A program made the translations under genes and the position numbers. Below, in pieces: positions 1 through 12,222 of a DNA stretch of 64,000 nucleotides. The notes under the pieces are model-generated. The model saw only the letters and a list, made by a program, of their open reading frames with translations. It did no database searches and was not told the DNA's origin. Each line of letters starts with the position of its first letter. Positions within the stretch are counted from its first letter, which is position 1. This stretch comes from Siphonodentalium dalli. Its lineage: Eukaryota > Mollusca > Scaphopoda > Gadilida > Siphonodentaliidae. The DNA lies in the NCBI GenBank assembly GCA_032622095.1, contig CP136062.1, forward strand, positions 5,766,001-5,830,000, in the 5' to 3' direction.

Positions 1-968
1 AATCGACTTACCACATAAGAACATCTTTAATGTAACATAAACATATCTTTCATGTAACGAAAATTCAAAACATCGACGCACGTAAATGATATTTTCCAAA
101 TCAGACACATTTTGTAATCTGAAAGAAGAACAAGCCCCAGTTACACCCTCTAGATATTTCAGCTTGGTGTTGCGTGTGTTCGCGCACAAACAGCCTCTGT
201 AAATAGCAGCCTTCCCCTTTCGTTACAGTATTGGTCTCTCCTGTAACGTTTTGGCATGTTACAGCAGAGAACGTTACAGTGGAGATAGTACAGACCACTC
301 TGGTCACGGCATTCAATGAGTTCTCCCTCCAGTATGGCGAAAATAGGGAAGTATAAAATACACCACAGTGGCTTCGGAAACATTTATTTGAAATATAATT
401 ATACATATGTTATAGCGAACAAACATGCGTTATTTAAAATACGACTTTGAAAAGTACGCGAGGGGGTCAACCTACCTATTATATAATTGTGTTATCGCAA
501 GTTGTTTTTTGATTCAGACGACGTGCGTTTCCGATATTGTGACGTACAAAGCATCACGGAGAACAAAATACGGAGATTATAAATATCAGGGATACGTCAT
601 TATGTCAAGTAAATAGCACTTCGTTACATGAGAGACACAATGCTGAGGTACAAAGTTTCTGAGCAATTTTCACTTAGTTAAGTTCAATCTTGGGTAGTGT
701 ATATGTGACAGTAGTTTATATCAAGAACTAAACTAATGATATGCCAGAGGATTTTCTCGGTGGCATGTAGTTAATATATCGAAATTTCGATTTTAGCCTG
801 TAAAATTTTCCTGGGGACAGGCCATTTTGGTCAAATCTGGCCATGAATGAGCCCATTACATACATATATACCCGAACATCACGCTTATTTGTGTGTGCAT
901 GTTGTGACGGTGATAGAGATGCACACTGGGAACAATAGTTGGGATCCGCACGTTGCATTATGCACTCA
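1..968. other. Non-coding stretch, nothing recognised
   Basis: AT-rich sequence with only short open frames on both strands and no protein family that I recognise. The frames at 101-406 and 159-383 overlap on the same strand and look random in composition. No tandem array, terminal inverted repeat or RNA gene was seen. The part from about 728 to 968 lies directly downstream of the retrotransposon fragment on the minus strand and could be its decayed continuation, but no endonuclease motif is visible there. Confidence 0.5.
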
Positions 969-1427
969 TCATCCACCGAGGACATCAATGTTGACCAAAA
1001 TTGATATTGACTCTAATAGGCATGCGTCGTACTCGCCACTTGATGTTTCGGCCGCAAGTATATCTAATTTATTTCTGATACTCTGTGTATTCAACACAAG
1101 TACCGAGTGACTGTGTTGTTCGGTTGAAGGGCCTGGGTTAGTCTCGACGTTTCCTGCGAGGATCATGAGAACCCTTGCCAAAAATACCGTTAGTACTGTT
1201 AGAATGCTCGCGCACGTGAAGAGAGATGCAGCTGTGTATGACCTCGCAAGTTTTGTGTTCAGTCTCATCTTTTCTTCGGAATGTGGTGCATATGATATTT
1301 TCTTGTGGGTCATGATATATTTGAGAGTAGATAGTTGTTCCATCGTGAAAATAATGGAAACCAGTAGTGTCATTATTAGGGAAGTTGTAAGATTCAGACC
1401 ACGTTGGCACAGCATAATATAAAACAA
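969..1427 (-). pseudogene. 5' fragment of a CR1/L2-like non-LTR retrotransposon ORF with a 2A-like motif
   Basis: A 152-residue frame. Residues about 66-90 form a hydrophobic run, followed directly by AGNVETNPGP at residues 91-100, which matches the viral-type 2A ribosome-skipping signature (D)(V/I)ExNPGP except that N replaces the usual D. After a short linker, VLNTQSIRNKLD (residues 111-122) and EYDACLLES match the first strand and helix of an APE-type endonuclease, where families read roughly LN..S...K...L...YD...L.E. That order (hydrophobic leader, 2A, endonuclease start) is the one known for the N-terminus of CR1-like elements in sea urchin, amphioxus and molluscs. The frame stops soon after the first endonuclease strand; no later endonuclease or reverse transcriptase is seen, so the copy is truncated or decayed. 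The true start is uncertain. Product inferred from motif order, not from a search. Confidence 0.72.
1128..1157 (-). other. 2A-like ribosome-skipping motif
   Basis: Encodes AGNVETNPGP. In known 2A peptides the ribosome fails to form the bond between the last G and P, giving two products from one frame. Here the upstream product would be a short hydrophobic leader and the downstream one the endonuclease-containing protein. N replaces the nearly invariant D of the consensus, which may lower activity; this is inference. Confidence 0.7.
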
Positions 1428-2128
1428 GCATGTTTATGATTGTCTCACACAAAGAGGCCCCCTCCCTGACAGTCTGACAGCAAGATTGTGAAATGCACCG
1501 ATCCTTGCCCTGTGTAACATTATATCCATCATTAAAGATCATATCAAAATTCAGATATTTATTGTTTGGGCATCCTCGGTGCACGTTAAGAAGTATATAA
1601 TTTGAGCATACTCTGACAACATATAGAAATGAAAACCTATCATGGGTGTTTTTTTACATCTGTTTTCAGCTCAGTCCGTTTTCCCAGTGGGGGTAAGCAA
1701 GTGGGGACAAGATAACAAGATAGAGCAGAAAATGAGTTGAGAAGAGGATAAGGCCGTGATGATTGATACTTTGGTACAAGGAGTGGGGGAAAGCAGAAAG
1801 AGTAAGAGAACAGAAAAAGAGGAGATAAAAACATTACATTGGGTGTATCTCATGGTATTAGATTCCTAGGACTAATGGGGGACAAGAGCTGCAAATATGT
1901 TTCCAAATATATTCAGATTCAGTTTCATGCATGTGCGTTGTTTATGCTGCTCATATACAGTGCGGTTTCGTATAAGAAGATTCAAATATTGTGGCAAGTG
2001 TGTTCACCAATTAACAGTGCATAATCAAGAAAAGGAACGTCATGTTTCCGTCCTGTACGTAAGCAGATCTATGTAGAAGTGTATTGTTATGCACGATATG
2101 TTAAAAGAGACGAACATGAATAGTATAC
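1428..2128. other. Region upstream of the retrotransposon fragment, unassigned
   Basis: On the minus strand this would be 5' of the 2A-bearing frame. An overlapping minus-strand frame at 1,138-1,584 runs through part of it with several cysteines, but it shows no family motif and overlaps the 2A frame in a different phase. A purine-rich tract lies at about 1,690-1,830. Nothing else is recognised. Confidence 0.35.
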
Positions 2129-2388
2129 TTTGCTGGAAGTGGCATGGAACGGTATATGTATACATGTGGAAACATTCAAGGCTTATCACAGAAGTGTAAT
2201 AAATCAAACGGAGCAGCTAAGAAGTACATGAATAATTCTGAGAGACATATGTAAATAATATTTAAGTTTCATGTGCGTTGTTAAGAAGTACATTAATAAT
2301 TATGAGAGACTCTATATGTGTATGTATATGTCTCCCATAATTATTCATATATACATACATAGACACATATACATACACCTATACATAT
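2129..2388 (+). repeat. Truncated copy of the foldback element at 3,542
   Basis: Nearly identical to 3,530-3,786, including GGAACGGTATATGTATACAT at the left end and an internal hairpin around 'cataattattcat'. The right inverted repeat is missing; after CCTATACATATG the sequence continues into unrelated DNA. Confidence 0.75.
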
Positions 2389-3541
2389 GCGTTGTTATCA
2401 AACTACTCACACACAATGGGGTTCCGTTCATGTATTATAGAGAAATTAAATATTGTGGCATGTTTTCACAAGTATAGTTCTCCACTTACATGTATATTAA
2501 TCAACTAAAGGATATGTAAGTATATAAATAGTATAGTCTATCGTCATGCCAATCAGAATCTTGACTACAACGGAAGCTGTGAGTTAAAGGCACGTGAGGC
2601 CTTAATTGTCATAAAGACCTACTATATTTTACCTAAGCAAGAGCCTGATTGTGTTACAGAAGACAGCACAATGCTACTGGCTAATCACACATAAATGGCA
2701 TAAACGCTCTTTATTAGTTCCATATCAGGAATTCACCCACAAAGAACGCTCTTTATGTTTACCATCATAATATAAACAAACACCAGAAAAGTAACTTTCT
2801 ATGCTTTTGTTTACATAACAATAGTCAAATATATGACAATAACATACTGTTTATGCGATATTTCTTATTTGTATACGGACAAAGTCTGTCTACATTTTGA
2901 TGTTCTTCTGTTTGTGGCGGTTTTTGACGGGTGGAAATATTTTTACAGGATACCCACCGCCAAGGCCAACCGCACCTTTAATCAACATTACCTATTTTGA
3001 GCCAGGCACCATTATTACAAATATATGCATGGATGCATATTTAGGTGGTATATTGGTAAGGATCGAGTATGAATCCATGGTATGCACTATATGGACATGA
3101 AACGTGTCTCAAATGATCCAGGTAAGTGAAGGAGTCATTGTTAGCATGACAGAAATATAGCACTCATTTGTACGTGGTACATCGAACAAAATCGAACACT
3201 AAGCATGGACAAACGACAGGTATCTTTGATAAGTGTATTTACGCATTGAGCTTTTTGGAAGATGATGTATAGCGCGTACTTTTCGTACAATGATATACGC
3301 ACGGCAATAGCTTTGATTGATGTGAAGTACATATAAAGAGGCTGGTGTGGGTGTACACCAGAACATAAACAAAATATGTCTATCGTGCAATGGAGGTGGT
3401 GGGTGCATCCGAGTATAAACAGTATAAATTCCATGGCAGGGGCAGACAAGAAACGGCACGACTGAGTTGACTTACATGCGTGTAAGTGCAGTGATAATTG
3501 ACGTGACATGTGATTTGCGATAATGCCACTTTGCTGGAAGT
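2389..3541. other. Non-coding stretch, nothing recognised
   Basis: AT-rich, with no recognisable protein. Sequence near 2,390-2,480 loosely resembles 1,930-2,010 (both contain 'gcgttgtt' and 'caaatattgtggca' or 'taaatattgtggca'), suggesting an old dispersed repeat. Confidence 0.4.
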
Positions 3542-3802
3542 GGAACGGTATATGTATACATGTGGAAACATTCAAGGCTTATCACAGAAGTGTAATAAAT
3601 CAAACGGAGCAGCTAAGAAGTACATGAATAATTCTGAGAGACATATGTAAATAATATTTAAGTTTCATGTGCGTTGTTAAGAAGTACATGAATAATTATG
3701 AGAGACTCTATATATGTATGTATATGTCTCCCATAATTATTCATATACACATACATAGTCACATATACATACACCTATACATATGTATACATATACCGTT
3801 CC
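3542..3802. mobile_element. Foldback/MITE-like element, 261 bp
   Basis: Begins GGAACGGTATATGTATACAT and ends with its reverse complement (ATGTATACATATACCGTTCC), giving about 20-bp terminal inverted repeats. The interior folds again: 'gaataattatgagagac' pairs with 'gtctcccataattattc'. A second, right-truncated copy lies at 2,129-2,388. No target duplication is clear. No coding capacity. Confidence 0.65.
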
Positions 3803-4402
3803 ATGTGATTTGCGATAATGACATTTGATTTGCGATAATGAGAACATGCGATACATTGTTTCTCGCTATACAATGTCACTTAAAGCACCTACAGAATTGC
3901 TGAATCCTAGTAAATACAAGCTGTAGAAATAACAAACTTTACAGAAGACTTGGTCGTGAAATGCGTGGTCGAGTTACATGTGTGACACAGTAACCGATAT
4001 GATGAGCTGGTGGTCAGAGAGATGGCTTGTAAGAATCATGCTTAAATAATTCCGTGCGAAGCGAGATTGTCCTCAATGGATGTGCCGGATGGCCGGTTTC
4101 AATCAGGACAGACACATCAGTTCATGCTTATTGGGTCATTCGGTGGTTTAAGGCGTCAACAAATGCTTGTGTCTGAGCTTCAAATTACAGTTTCAAAGGT
4201 AAAAACGATGTATATGTACGATGATATATTATATGCCATGTATCAATGTTAAGTCTTCTCGTTATGCGCGCATTGGAAATATTTTTAAAATCGGATAATC
4301 TGACGTCCTTCCGGAGAGGATGGTTCAGTTGGATGCGTTTTGTTTATTTAGCTGATTTCTGCATAAATCGTTTTCATCGGATATGTAAGTGCATGTGTTA
4401 AT
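3803..4402. other. Non-coding stretch, nothing recognised
   Basis: Contains 'gtgatttgcgataatg' twice at about 3,806-3,841 (a partial third at 3,510-3,525), possibly short tandem or slippage copies. No gene or mobile element ends seen. Confidence 0.4.
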
Positions 4403-4949
4403 TAATATGAACATAAGCTAGCTTAATTAACGAACCAAAGCTGAACAACATGGGTGCCCGTTTGGTGGGGTTGGGCGATTAACTATTTATGTGGTCATTC
4501 AACCAGTAAAACTGCTGTTGTGACATGGCATAGCGGCTGAAATGACGATAAACCATTATCAACCGACCAACATGGATATTCCTGTGGCTTCAATCTCACA
4601 TGATTGAATCATTTTACAACTGGTACCTCAATTTCATAAAGTTAGAAATATTCTAAATGTGGCCATTTGTTGGTCTAGTTATACAACAGATTTTCCACTG
4701 AATACCAAAGTTAGGGGGGGCAAAACCAGAACCCCTCCCACCAATTATGTGGTTCTAAACTCAGCTCATAAATCACCATCTACCGGTACATGTACATCTA
4801 TCAGGACTATGAGTTCGAACTCAAATAACAGAAGCTGAGAAACTGGTGTGAATTAAACTGTGACGGGGTCTCAAGCATGTCTACCCCTGCACATCAGAAA
4901 AATGCCATTAACCTTATCATGACTGGAGCTCAATGAATTTTTGCGAAAA

Positions 4950-5178
4950 ACTTGGTCCAATGCACACTTATATATGGGAGTCTCCCATTGGGAGCCTCGC
5001 ATATATAAGAAAAGACATTGGCCAAACAACATTTGCCTTAACATTGTAAACCAGTGCACTTTTATATGTGAGGCTCACCATGAGAGACATGCATATATTT
5101 GTACATGTATACATCTGCATGTATACGAGTGTGCACAGGCACATTATATTTAATGCTGCACCAGTATGAAAGGGTTAA
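4950..5178 (-). mobile_element. Decayed piggyBac-like MITE, copy C
   Basis: Degenerate relative of the element at 40,336-40,715. It keeps the TTAACCCTTT edge (read on the minus strand at 5,172-5,178) and a hairpin containing 'cttatatatgggag' and 'cctcgcatatataag' between 'ccaatgca' and 'cattggcc'. The second end is not found. Shared with A and B, so it predates the triplication. Confidence 0.5.
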
Positions 5179-7410
5179 ATGGCAAAAGTAGCTTGAGGGT
5201 GGATGTGATCCATCATATCGCAGGTCAATTCAACCAGTCCCACACAATTTCATGTTCAAGTTCTTGTGTACTAATTTATAGCACAAACTCATTGCCAGTT
5301 GATAGAAATACATGATTTTCAATTTTGTCAATAATTCATAATTTCACTCACCTTGCAGTGTGTAGACTATAGTGACTATTGTTATATATTCTGTCATATT
5401 TTCACAATAAAAGGTAAACTACCACCAGGAATGAAAAGAAATTGCAATTCAATATTCATAATTCTCATTTGCAGTAGCAGTAATTGAAATACATACAACT
5501 GATAAGATATCACTTTAGGCAAATGCTTTAGAATTTCTACAGCAAGTCAGGAGCTTTTACAAGAATCAAAGTGTTGAAAATGAGTTAATGAAAATCATGA
5601 ATAATGTAAACATGATTTTACATGTACTCTTGTCGGATCAAAATATTTCTGTCATTTGTTCAGTATAATGGCGGCATGATTGAGATTTCTTGTACTATAG
5701 TGGAATATAAGACAGGGAACTCTCAAGGTTGGGTGTATTTAGAGCGAAAATAAAGTAATGGGGAACATCTCTCAGTCTAATACAAGGTCATAGCTCTGGC
5801 AAAGGGCTATAACTCCGAAAAGAGTGCAGACAAAACTAGCCCTGTGAAGGACGGGGTCAAACGAAGGTCTCCACATATACACTGTACCTCCGAACCATCT
5901 GAATCCTCAATCACAAATTTCCAAGTCAAGGAAGGGTTGTAACTGGCAAATATGAAACTGGTATTTGGGGATCCTTTCCACCAACCTATGCTAAACGTAC
6001 AAGAACACCCTATAATTAACACCCCGAGTTACAAGCTTAAATATTCTTTCAGACACAAATTTCTAACTCAAACAAGGGCCGTAACTCTGGTAAACATTAG
6101 AGGTGTGACTGTCCCAATGGGACTAAGGATACCCCCTTTTTTAAAACACTAAGATGGTTCACATGTCAGTAAACATTTAGTTAAAATAATAAAATAACAG
6201 ATTCCCATTGCAGGTACAAAACCCTAACCCCAATCATAAAACCTATTGAGCAAATGAGAGGCCGATCATGATCGGCAGATGTTAACCCATTCCTTCGCGA
6301 TAGTAAATTACTATGATTGGAAACATAAAGGAGAGTTTTGATGTTGAATTATAGAGCATACTGTTACGTATTATTATAGACCATACATGTACATAACTCA
6401 ACTTATTGGAATTTATGGGTCACTCGCATTTACATGTACCGTATGTAAGATAATGCACTGGAACAGGATCTGTAACGCGCTGCACCACCCCAGCCTTGGG
6501 TTAAATGTGAAAAGGTGACCATGGAATAATTACTTGGTCTGCTTGGTCAAGATATTGCAATTTAAGTTTACAATGACAATGTATCGCATTCTACCAACAC
6601 CAGCCATCAAGATAAGATACCATACTGCTGACCCATTGGTATGAATTATTTATACACCACAGCGGTCAACAAATCACAGGCATCGTTTATGCTGAAGACT
6701 GGTATCACTATTAAACCAATAACATTTACATTTTTTGTATAATAACATCAGACCATCTGTAGAGTGATGATCTAGTCTACTTTTAACAGCATGTGATCTG
6801 AATTGTTGAAACTGTTTTTTTAAATTAGATACAATAACTTTCTTTATCTGCACATTAGCATAAGAGACATCTGAAAATTATATAGCCATATTGTATTAAT
6901 AGCTACAGTAGTCCAAAGGCATGGGATGGAATTGGTGAATTGGGTTTAATGTCGCTCAAAACAAATTTACCAGTACACAACACAATACATGTACGGGTAT
7001 TTTCTACCGATTAAAAACAAAATTTATGTGCTGACTCGGGTACCCTTGGCAGAGTTGTAATGGTGTTATTTTTTTAAATTTTGTTAATTTTGGATTTTTT
7101 TTTTTTTTTTAATTATTTAAACAAAAAAGTTTTTTTTTTTTATTCATTTATTGATATTGTGGGTTTTTTGGATAAATTGAGCAAGGAATTCAATCTAAAA
7201 AAATTTGTTTTGTTTTTTTAATATAGAGTGAATATTTTTTAGAAAAATGGCCATAACTCAGTTAAAAATAGATCTGTCTTTTGGGCTCAGACATTGATAT
7301 GTAAAATTCCGATCAGATAGAAAATGTTTGAGTTATCGCACCATGCATAAATGTCCATGGACACACAGACAGACGACGAGTGGTCACTATCTTTATCATA
7401 CTATGGCATG

Positions 7411-8456
7411 GCTAAACATAATGAACGTGTCAATGACACTGTAGCTCAACTTGGAAAGGGAATAATTTCATGTGTTACAGTCAATGGAGTGATTAGGAAT
7501 GTGGAAAGTTGAAAGGCCTACCGTAGTTATGCAATGAGTGAAATCCAAGATGCCGCTTGCAGCCATGTTTTTTTGCTGAATGACCACAAAGTGACTAATT
7601 CCCATCTACATGTCATTAACATCCATCACAAATTTCATGATGATCTGACAAAAGATCATATGACCTGTGGCCTGTGCCAAAGGATTTATTCATTCAAAGA
7701 GTAAAATCCAAGATGGCTGCTGTCGGCCATGTTTTTTGGCCCAATGACCGAAGATCCGACCAAAGCTACGACCTGTTTTTTGGCCGAACAACCCCAAAAT
7801 GACTCGTTTCCATCGACATGTCAATATTAGCATCAATATTAGCATCAATGACAAATTTCAAGATGACCAGACGAACAGTACAACCTGTAGCCGTTCTAAT
7901 GGATTGAAATTTGAAATTCAAGATGGCCGCTGGCGGCCATGTTTTTTTCCCGAAATTACTCGTTCTCATCTAGCCATGACAAATCTCATAATGATCTGTC
8001 CAAAGGTACAATCTGTAGCCCGTGCCAAAGGATTTAGTCATGCAAAGAGTAAAATTCAAGATGGCTGCTGGCAGCCATGTTTTTTGGCCCAATGACCCCA
8101 AAATGGCTCGTTCCCATCTACATGTACATGTCATTGTTAATATCCATGACAAATTTCATGAAAATCTGAAAATCTATGACCTGTAGCCCGTGCCAAAGAA
8201 TTTAGTCATGCAAAGAGTAAAATCCAAGATGGCTGCCGGCGGCCATGTTTTTTTGCCAAATGACCCCAAAATGACTCGTTCCCATCTACATGTCAATGTC
8301 AACACCATGACAAATTTCATAATGATCTGACCAAAGGTACAACCTGTAGCCCGTGCTAAACGAAATTGTTGACGAGTCACACACCCTCACACACACGGAC
8401 GACGGATACCAAGCCATGGCAATAGCTCAAACTTTACAAAGTAAAGTTGAGCTAAA
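7411..8456 (-). repeat. Tandem array of ~155/164-bp units, copy C
   Basis: About five units, each with a GC-rich hairpin (AAGATGGCYGCYGGCRGCCATG), a poly-T run and GACTCGTTCCCATCTACATG. On the minus strand the element opens with 'tagctcaactttactttg' and closes with 'aagttgagct' plus a GTGTCATTGACAC hairpin. Same element as 32,140-33,943 but with fewer units, so array length varies between copies. Resembles bivalve pearl or Helentron-type non-autonomous elements; the class is inferred. Confidence 0.75.
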
Positions 8457-9805
8457 AATGTAGGACAAAATTATACATTTTGCAAAGATTTTCTAAGTCG
8501 AAAAATGGGGATGTAACTCCACCAAAAAAAGTCTGACAGATGTCATAATCGCTGATCCCCATGTTGTGGATGTCTGTGCCAACTTCCATGGAAAATGATC
8601 AGAAAACAGCTGAGAAAAACTCCAGACAAATGTATGTCCACAGACAAGCTGATTGGAGTATAAACCCCCTTCGCCACAACCGCGTTGCAGGGGGTATTAT
8701 TAATGGACAAAACATTTCCCCCCAACACTACGACATAAGACAACAAAATCCAATAATAAAGACATCCACAGCCAGAGGTCAGAGTAGATTTTATATACCG
8801 GTAGCATTCTCTACCAATACATGTTTTTTCATTGTAAATTGCTTTGCAGAAATTGAAAAACGCATCACAAATTGCAAATCCAGTTACACTGATATACAGC
8901 ATGTTTGTTATGGACGCTACACAAGTCCAGTAAAGGGCCATAACTCTGGGGAAAAAGTCTGAACAAAACCTCCATTATGTGGACATCCACAATCCTGATC
9001 TACATGCACCAGCATGCCGAAGGACACCCAAATTGGAATTCCCATTTTTGAGCTGTGTTGTGAAATGATAGTTATGGACAGACAGAATGACCCACCGAAA
9101 GGAAAGGCAGACTGAGGTACATGTATCACTATATATACCCCTAATCCTTGGTACGGGTACTTTTACATACTGTATACATGTACATGTACACCAATCAGTA
9201 AGCCTGGGAGGCGGGCTTGTGCACGTACATGTATTTACTCATAAAGTTGGTACTGGGCTTACTCACAAGGCCCCCTCCCCTTTGCAAACATTCAGTTAGC
9301 CTTCAAGTGCTGACATACCATCATGTTTTATAGCATTACCGTTATTTTTATTTTGGTACTGAAAAAGATAATGTGTTTTATTTATATCATTAAAAAAATT
9401 AAGTCACATGATAATGACCAGAAACAGTGACAAGACAGTTCTATACATTTGGAATTAAAAAAAGCACAGATGTGCTCGAGTACATGTATCTTCTCCTACA
9501 GGGTACCTGTATTCTAGAGGATAGAAAGACATGATTGTATTCACCTTCCAAATGCTCAACAATTCCAAATTTTCTCACACTGAGCCAAACAACCATGGTC
9601 AGCCGGCTTTTCCTGGTTTTTGCCTGTAGCAGTGTGCATTTGTCTGGAGTTAGACCACTAGATGTTAGGTTTTATGCAATATTTCAGGTTAAAATATCTG
9701 AATGTTCTCATACCGGGATTGGAGTATACAGGTAGAACCATGTTTTATGAATATATAGGGGGGTGCAAATGAAAACAATTTGGTTCAAGCGATATATCAC
9801 ATAGC

Positions 9806-10648
9806 CAGGGTTTCCACTATACCGGCAGGGGGTTCCATTGACGGCCCAGTTCCCCTCACCAAGTTTTCCCCTCCTGCGATACCCCAGGACATACTGCATG
9901 TCTATAAAGTATACAGATGTTTAAAACTTCTGAATTTTGTTGGAATACATGTAGTACTAAGGAATTTTAAAAGGCGAATTTATTTTATATCTTGTGAGTG
10001 TACACACTCTAAACGCGTTGTTAAATTGAAACATGAAGTGATCGGAACTGACATCGCTAGAAGCTATGCCTTTGAAGCTGGTTACTAGTAGTTACGTTAC
10101 CCGGTTATGCTATGCAAAAGAGCAGTATTTTAATCATACCTGTCATGTTTTATACCGCAAAATATACAATTAACTTTGTAATAGAGTGAGAGAGAAATGT
10201 GGGAGTAGCCGCACCGGGCATCAAGGCATCTTACCACTGCCCACAAAGAATACTCGTCAGCCAGATATGTAATCAGCCTTAATATATTCCGATTATGTTA
10301 TCCATCCAAAATATCTGCTGATTCTTCCATTGAGTTTTTTAACATTAATGGGCATGTTTAACTCGGGATCCAAATTACTGGTGTTCTGTACATCTACTTC
10401 GTAAATTAATTTATATCAAATAAATTTACTAGTTTTAAAGTTACAGGTACATGTATAAGGGTTGATAGCTTGGCACTCGGGCAGAAATGTAACAAAACAG
10501 TCTGCCATTTCTACTCTCACATGATTCTATTGGCCGATATAACGAAAGTAGTTCAACCAGTGCTAAAAGTAAAACAGGCTACTTTTACCTGGATTTTTGC
10601 CCTTGATGGCTACCGGTCCCATTCCCCTACCCCCTAGCGGAAACCCTG
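9806..10648. mobile_element. hAT-like non-autonomous element, 843 bp
   Basis: Starts CAGGGTTTCCACTAT and ends with GCGGAAACCCTG, so inverted repeats of about 12-15 bp. Flanked by ACATAGC on both sides (9,799-9,805 and 10,649-10,655); eight bases match with one mismatch. A and B have the uninterrupted site 'atatatcacctagcaaat' (minus strand near 27,295), so it entered C after the copies separated. CAGGG ends and a 7-8 bp duplication fit hAT. A short frame at 9,780-10,088 shows no transposase motif. Confidence 0.72.
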
Positions 10649-11180
10649 ACATAGCAAATATCAAAATATCAAATAATCTGAAATGTGTTGTTCCATGTAG
10701 TCTGTAGAATACTCAAATGTGATTATGTGACTAGATCATGTGACTATATACATGTACACTGTACTAGTACTATGAAATTATGAAAATGAATGTTAATAAA
10801 AACTTTGGCAATCTGCCTATCACTAGAAACGTGATTATGTTGACACATTTCTTGATTAAAGACACTCTTACATGATAAATTCAAATACTAGTAGTATCGT
10901 TATCTGCATTATGCACTGTTCTATTAAAATTTCATGCAATAAACTATTTACAGGGTGGATGTCCAAAACTCACCCGAAAAAAATTCCTGAAATGGAAAAA
11001 AAGGGTGGGTGTCCAAAATTGCCCGTCTGGAAAAATAAAAATGATCATACATGCCTGGAAATTTTTTTGGACCTCCCCCCCCACCCCAATTTTTTATTTT
11101 GTATCCAGTTGCAGAAATACTGAACTACAATCATGTTGTGGTGAAAGTACTAGTATTACTTGAACAACACAGTGGAACTA

Positions 11181-11574
11181 CCCTGCTGGACAAAACAAGT
11201 GTCCACTTAACTGCGGTGCAGTTAGCATTGCTACCGCGGCCGAAATGCTACTACACCGCAGCTCCACAAGCTAACTACAGTTGGGCCGTGGTGTAATTGT
11301 CATTCGGCATGGTGTACATGTAGTTTATACGGTGTACTTTCATCAAACTGAAAAAAGACAATACAAACCAGAAATCTAACCACGGTGTACATGCCATTCG
11401 ACCGCGAGGGTACTAGTAGTTGCCTTTCGCCACAGTGAAGTTGCTGTTTGGCCGCAGTGTACTTGCTGTTAGGCCGCGGTGCTCAACTGCAGTTACAAAC
11501 TCTGACACCGTCACACCGCAGCCGAACTGCACATACACCACGGTGCCAATGGACACTTGTTTTGTCCAGCGAGG
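11181..11574. mobile_element. MITE-1, 394 bp
   Basis: Left end CCCTGCTGGACAAAACAAGT and right end the same in inverse with a small rearrangement (CGAGG for CAGGG). TA on both sides (11,179-11,180; 11,575-11,576). The interior has CCGCGG-type palindromes and 22-bp tandem units around CACCGCAGCCGAACTGCA. Lies in a part of copy C that is uninterrupted in A and B. No coding capacity. Confidence 0.85.
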
Positions 11575-11641
11575 TACATACATGTATTTACATTAAGATT
11601 GAATAAAAGATCAAACTTGGTTTATGCTTAAAGGTACTAGT

Positions 11642-12032
11642 ACTCAATCCGATCAGAGGGTCCTATAAAAATATTTGATTCGATTCAAGGAACCCATTAA
11701 ACAAAGCTCAGAGTTATTAGATATTGATTTTTGAAATTTGTTATTTTCTCGAGATGAGTACTAATAATTGCCCTTAACGTCGTAATCTGCTCGAGATGTG
11801 TACACCAAAACACTATTGAAACAGATAAGGATGGATAACTCTAAAATCAAGTGGTAATAATAACGCAGTTTTGACTGTGTTCTGGGCCAGAAAGAATAGA
11901 AATAACGAAACATCAAATATCGATATATGATCACCCTGAGCGTTGATTGGTAGGTTCCTCAGCACAAATAAATTATTTTTACACCCAAAGCCAAATAAAT
12001 AGTAATATAGGGCCCTCTGATCGGATTGAGTA
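11642..12032. mobile_element. MITE-4, about 390 bp
   Basis: Inverted ends ACTCAATCCGATCAGAGGG and CCCTCTGATCGGATTGAGT. A and B read straight through this point ('tatgcttaagtgtgtgattt' on the minus strand near 26,880), so it is an insertion private to C. The duplicated target is unclear because 'aaggtactag' precedes the left end. A diverged, left-truncated relative lies near the window end (62,870-63,150). Confidence 0.68.
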
Positions 12033-12222
12033 TATGTGTGATTTGTTATTCAAATTTTCATACATTTGGTTACCGGTACATGTACATGTAGCAGTAAGAT
12101 TTATAGTTTACATGAAGATTTGTAGCTTCTTTGAATGTTATGTCAGTCACATGGAATTGTCCCATTACTATTTACATGTACATATACATGTACATGTACA
12201 GTATACTAAATAGAATTAAAAA

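Larger units (their letters stand above)
4403..12222 (-). repeat. Module copy C (inverted relative to A and B)
   Basis: Reads as the reverse complement of A from 36,976 back to about 25,755. Landmarks in order: the edge GTTCATATTA with the TAAGCTAGCTTA palindrome, the old piggyBac-like hairpin, the 'gagttatggccctt' block, the 155/164-bp array, the 'gcagggggta' block, then the segment matching 25.8-27.8 kb of A. C lacks about 3.2 kb present in A (A 27,840-31,035), joined near 9,566. It has private insertions at 9,806-10,648, 11,181-11,574 and 11,642-12,032. Beyond 12,222 similarity to A stops. No gene inside. Confidence 0.88.

Noticed and set aside
1138-1584. 148-codon minus-strand frame with several cysteines
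   Set aside because: It overlaps the 2A-bearing frame in another phase; no motif recognised, and the 2A frame explains the shared part better.
4805-4825. tRNA-like T-loop phrase 'gagttcgaactca'
   Set aside because: It is a simple palindrome, recurring in A and B; no acceptor, D or anticodon arms could be placed around it.
8543-8962. Overlapping 132- and 133-codon frames on opposite strands
   Set aside because: They fall in the 'gcagggggta' repeat block shared by C, A and B; the counterparts in A and B are shifted or broken, and neither strand shows a known protein.
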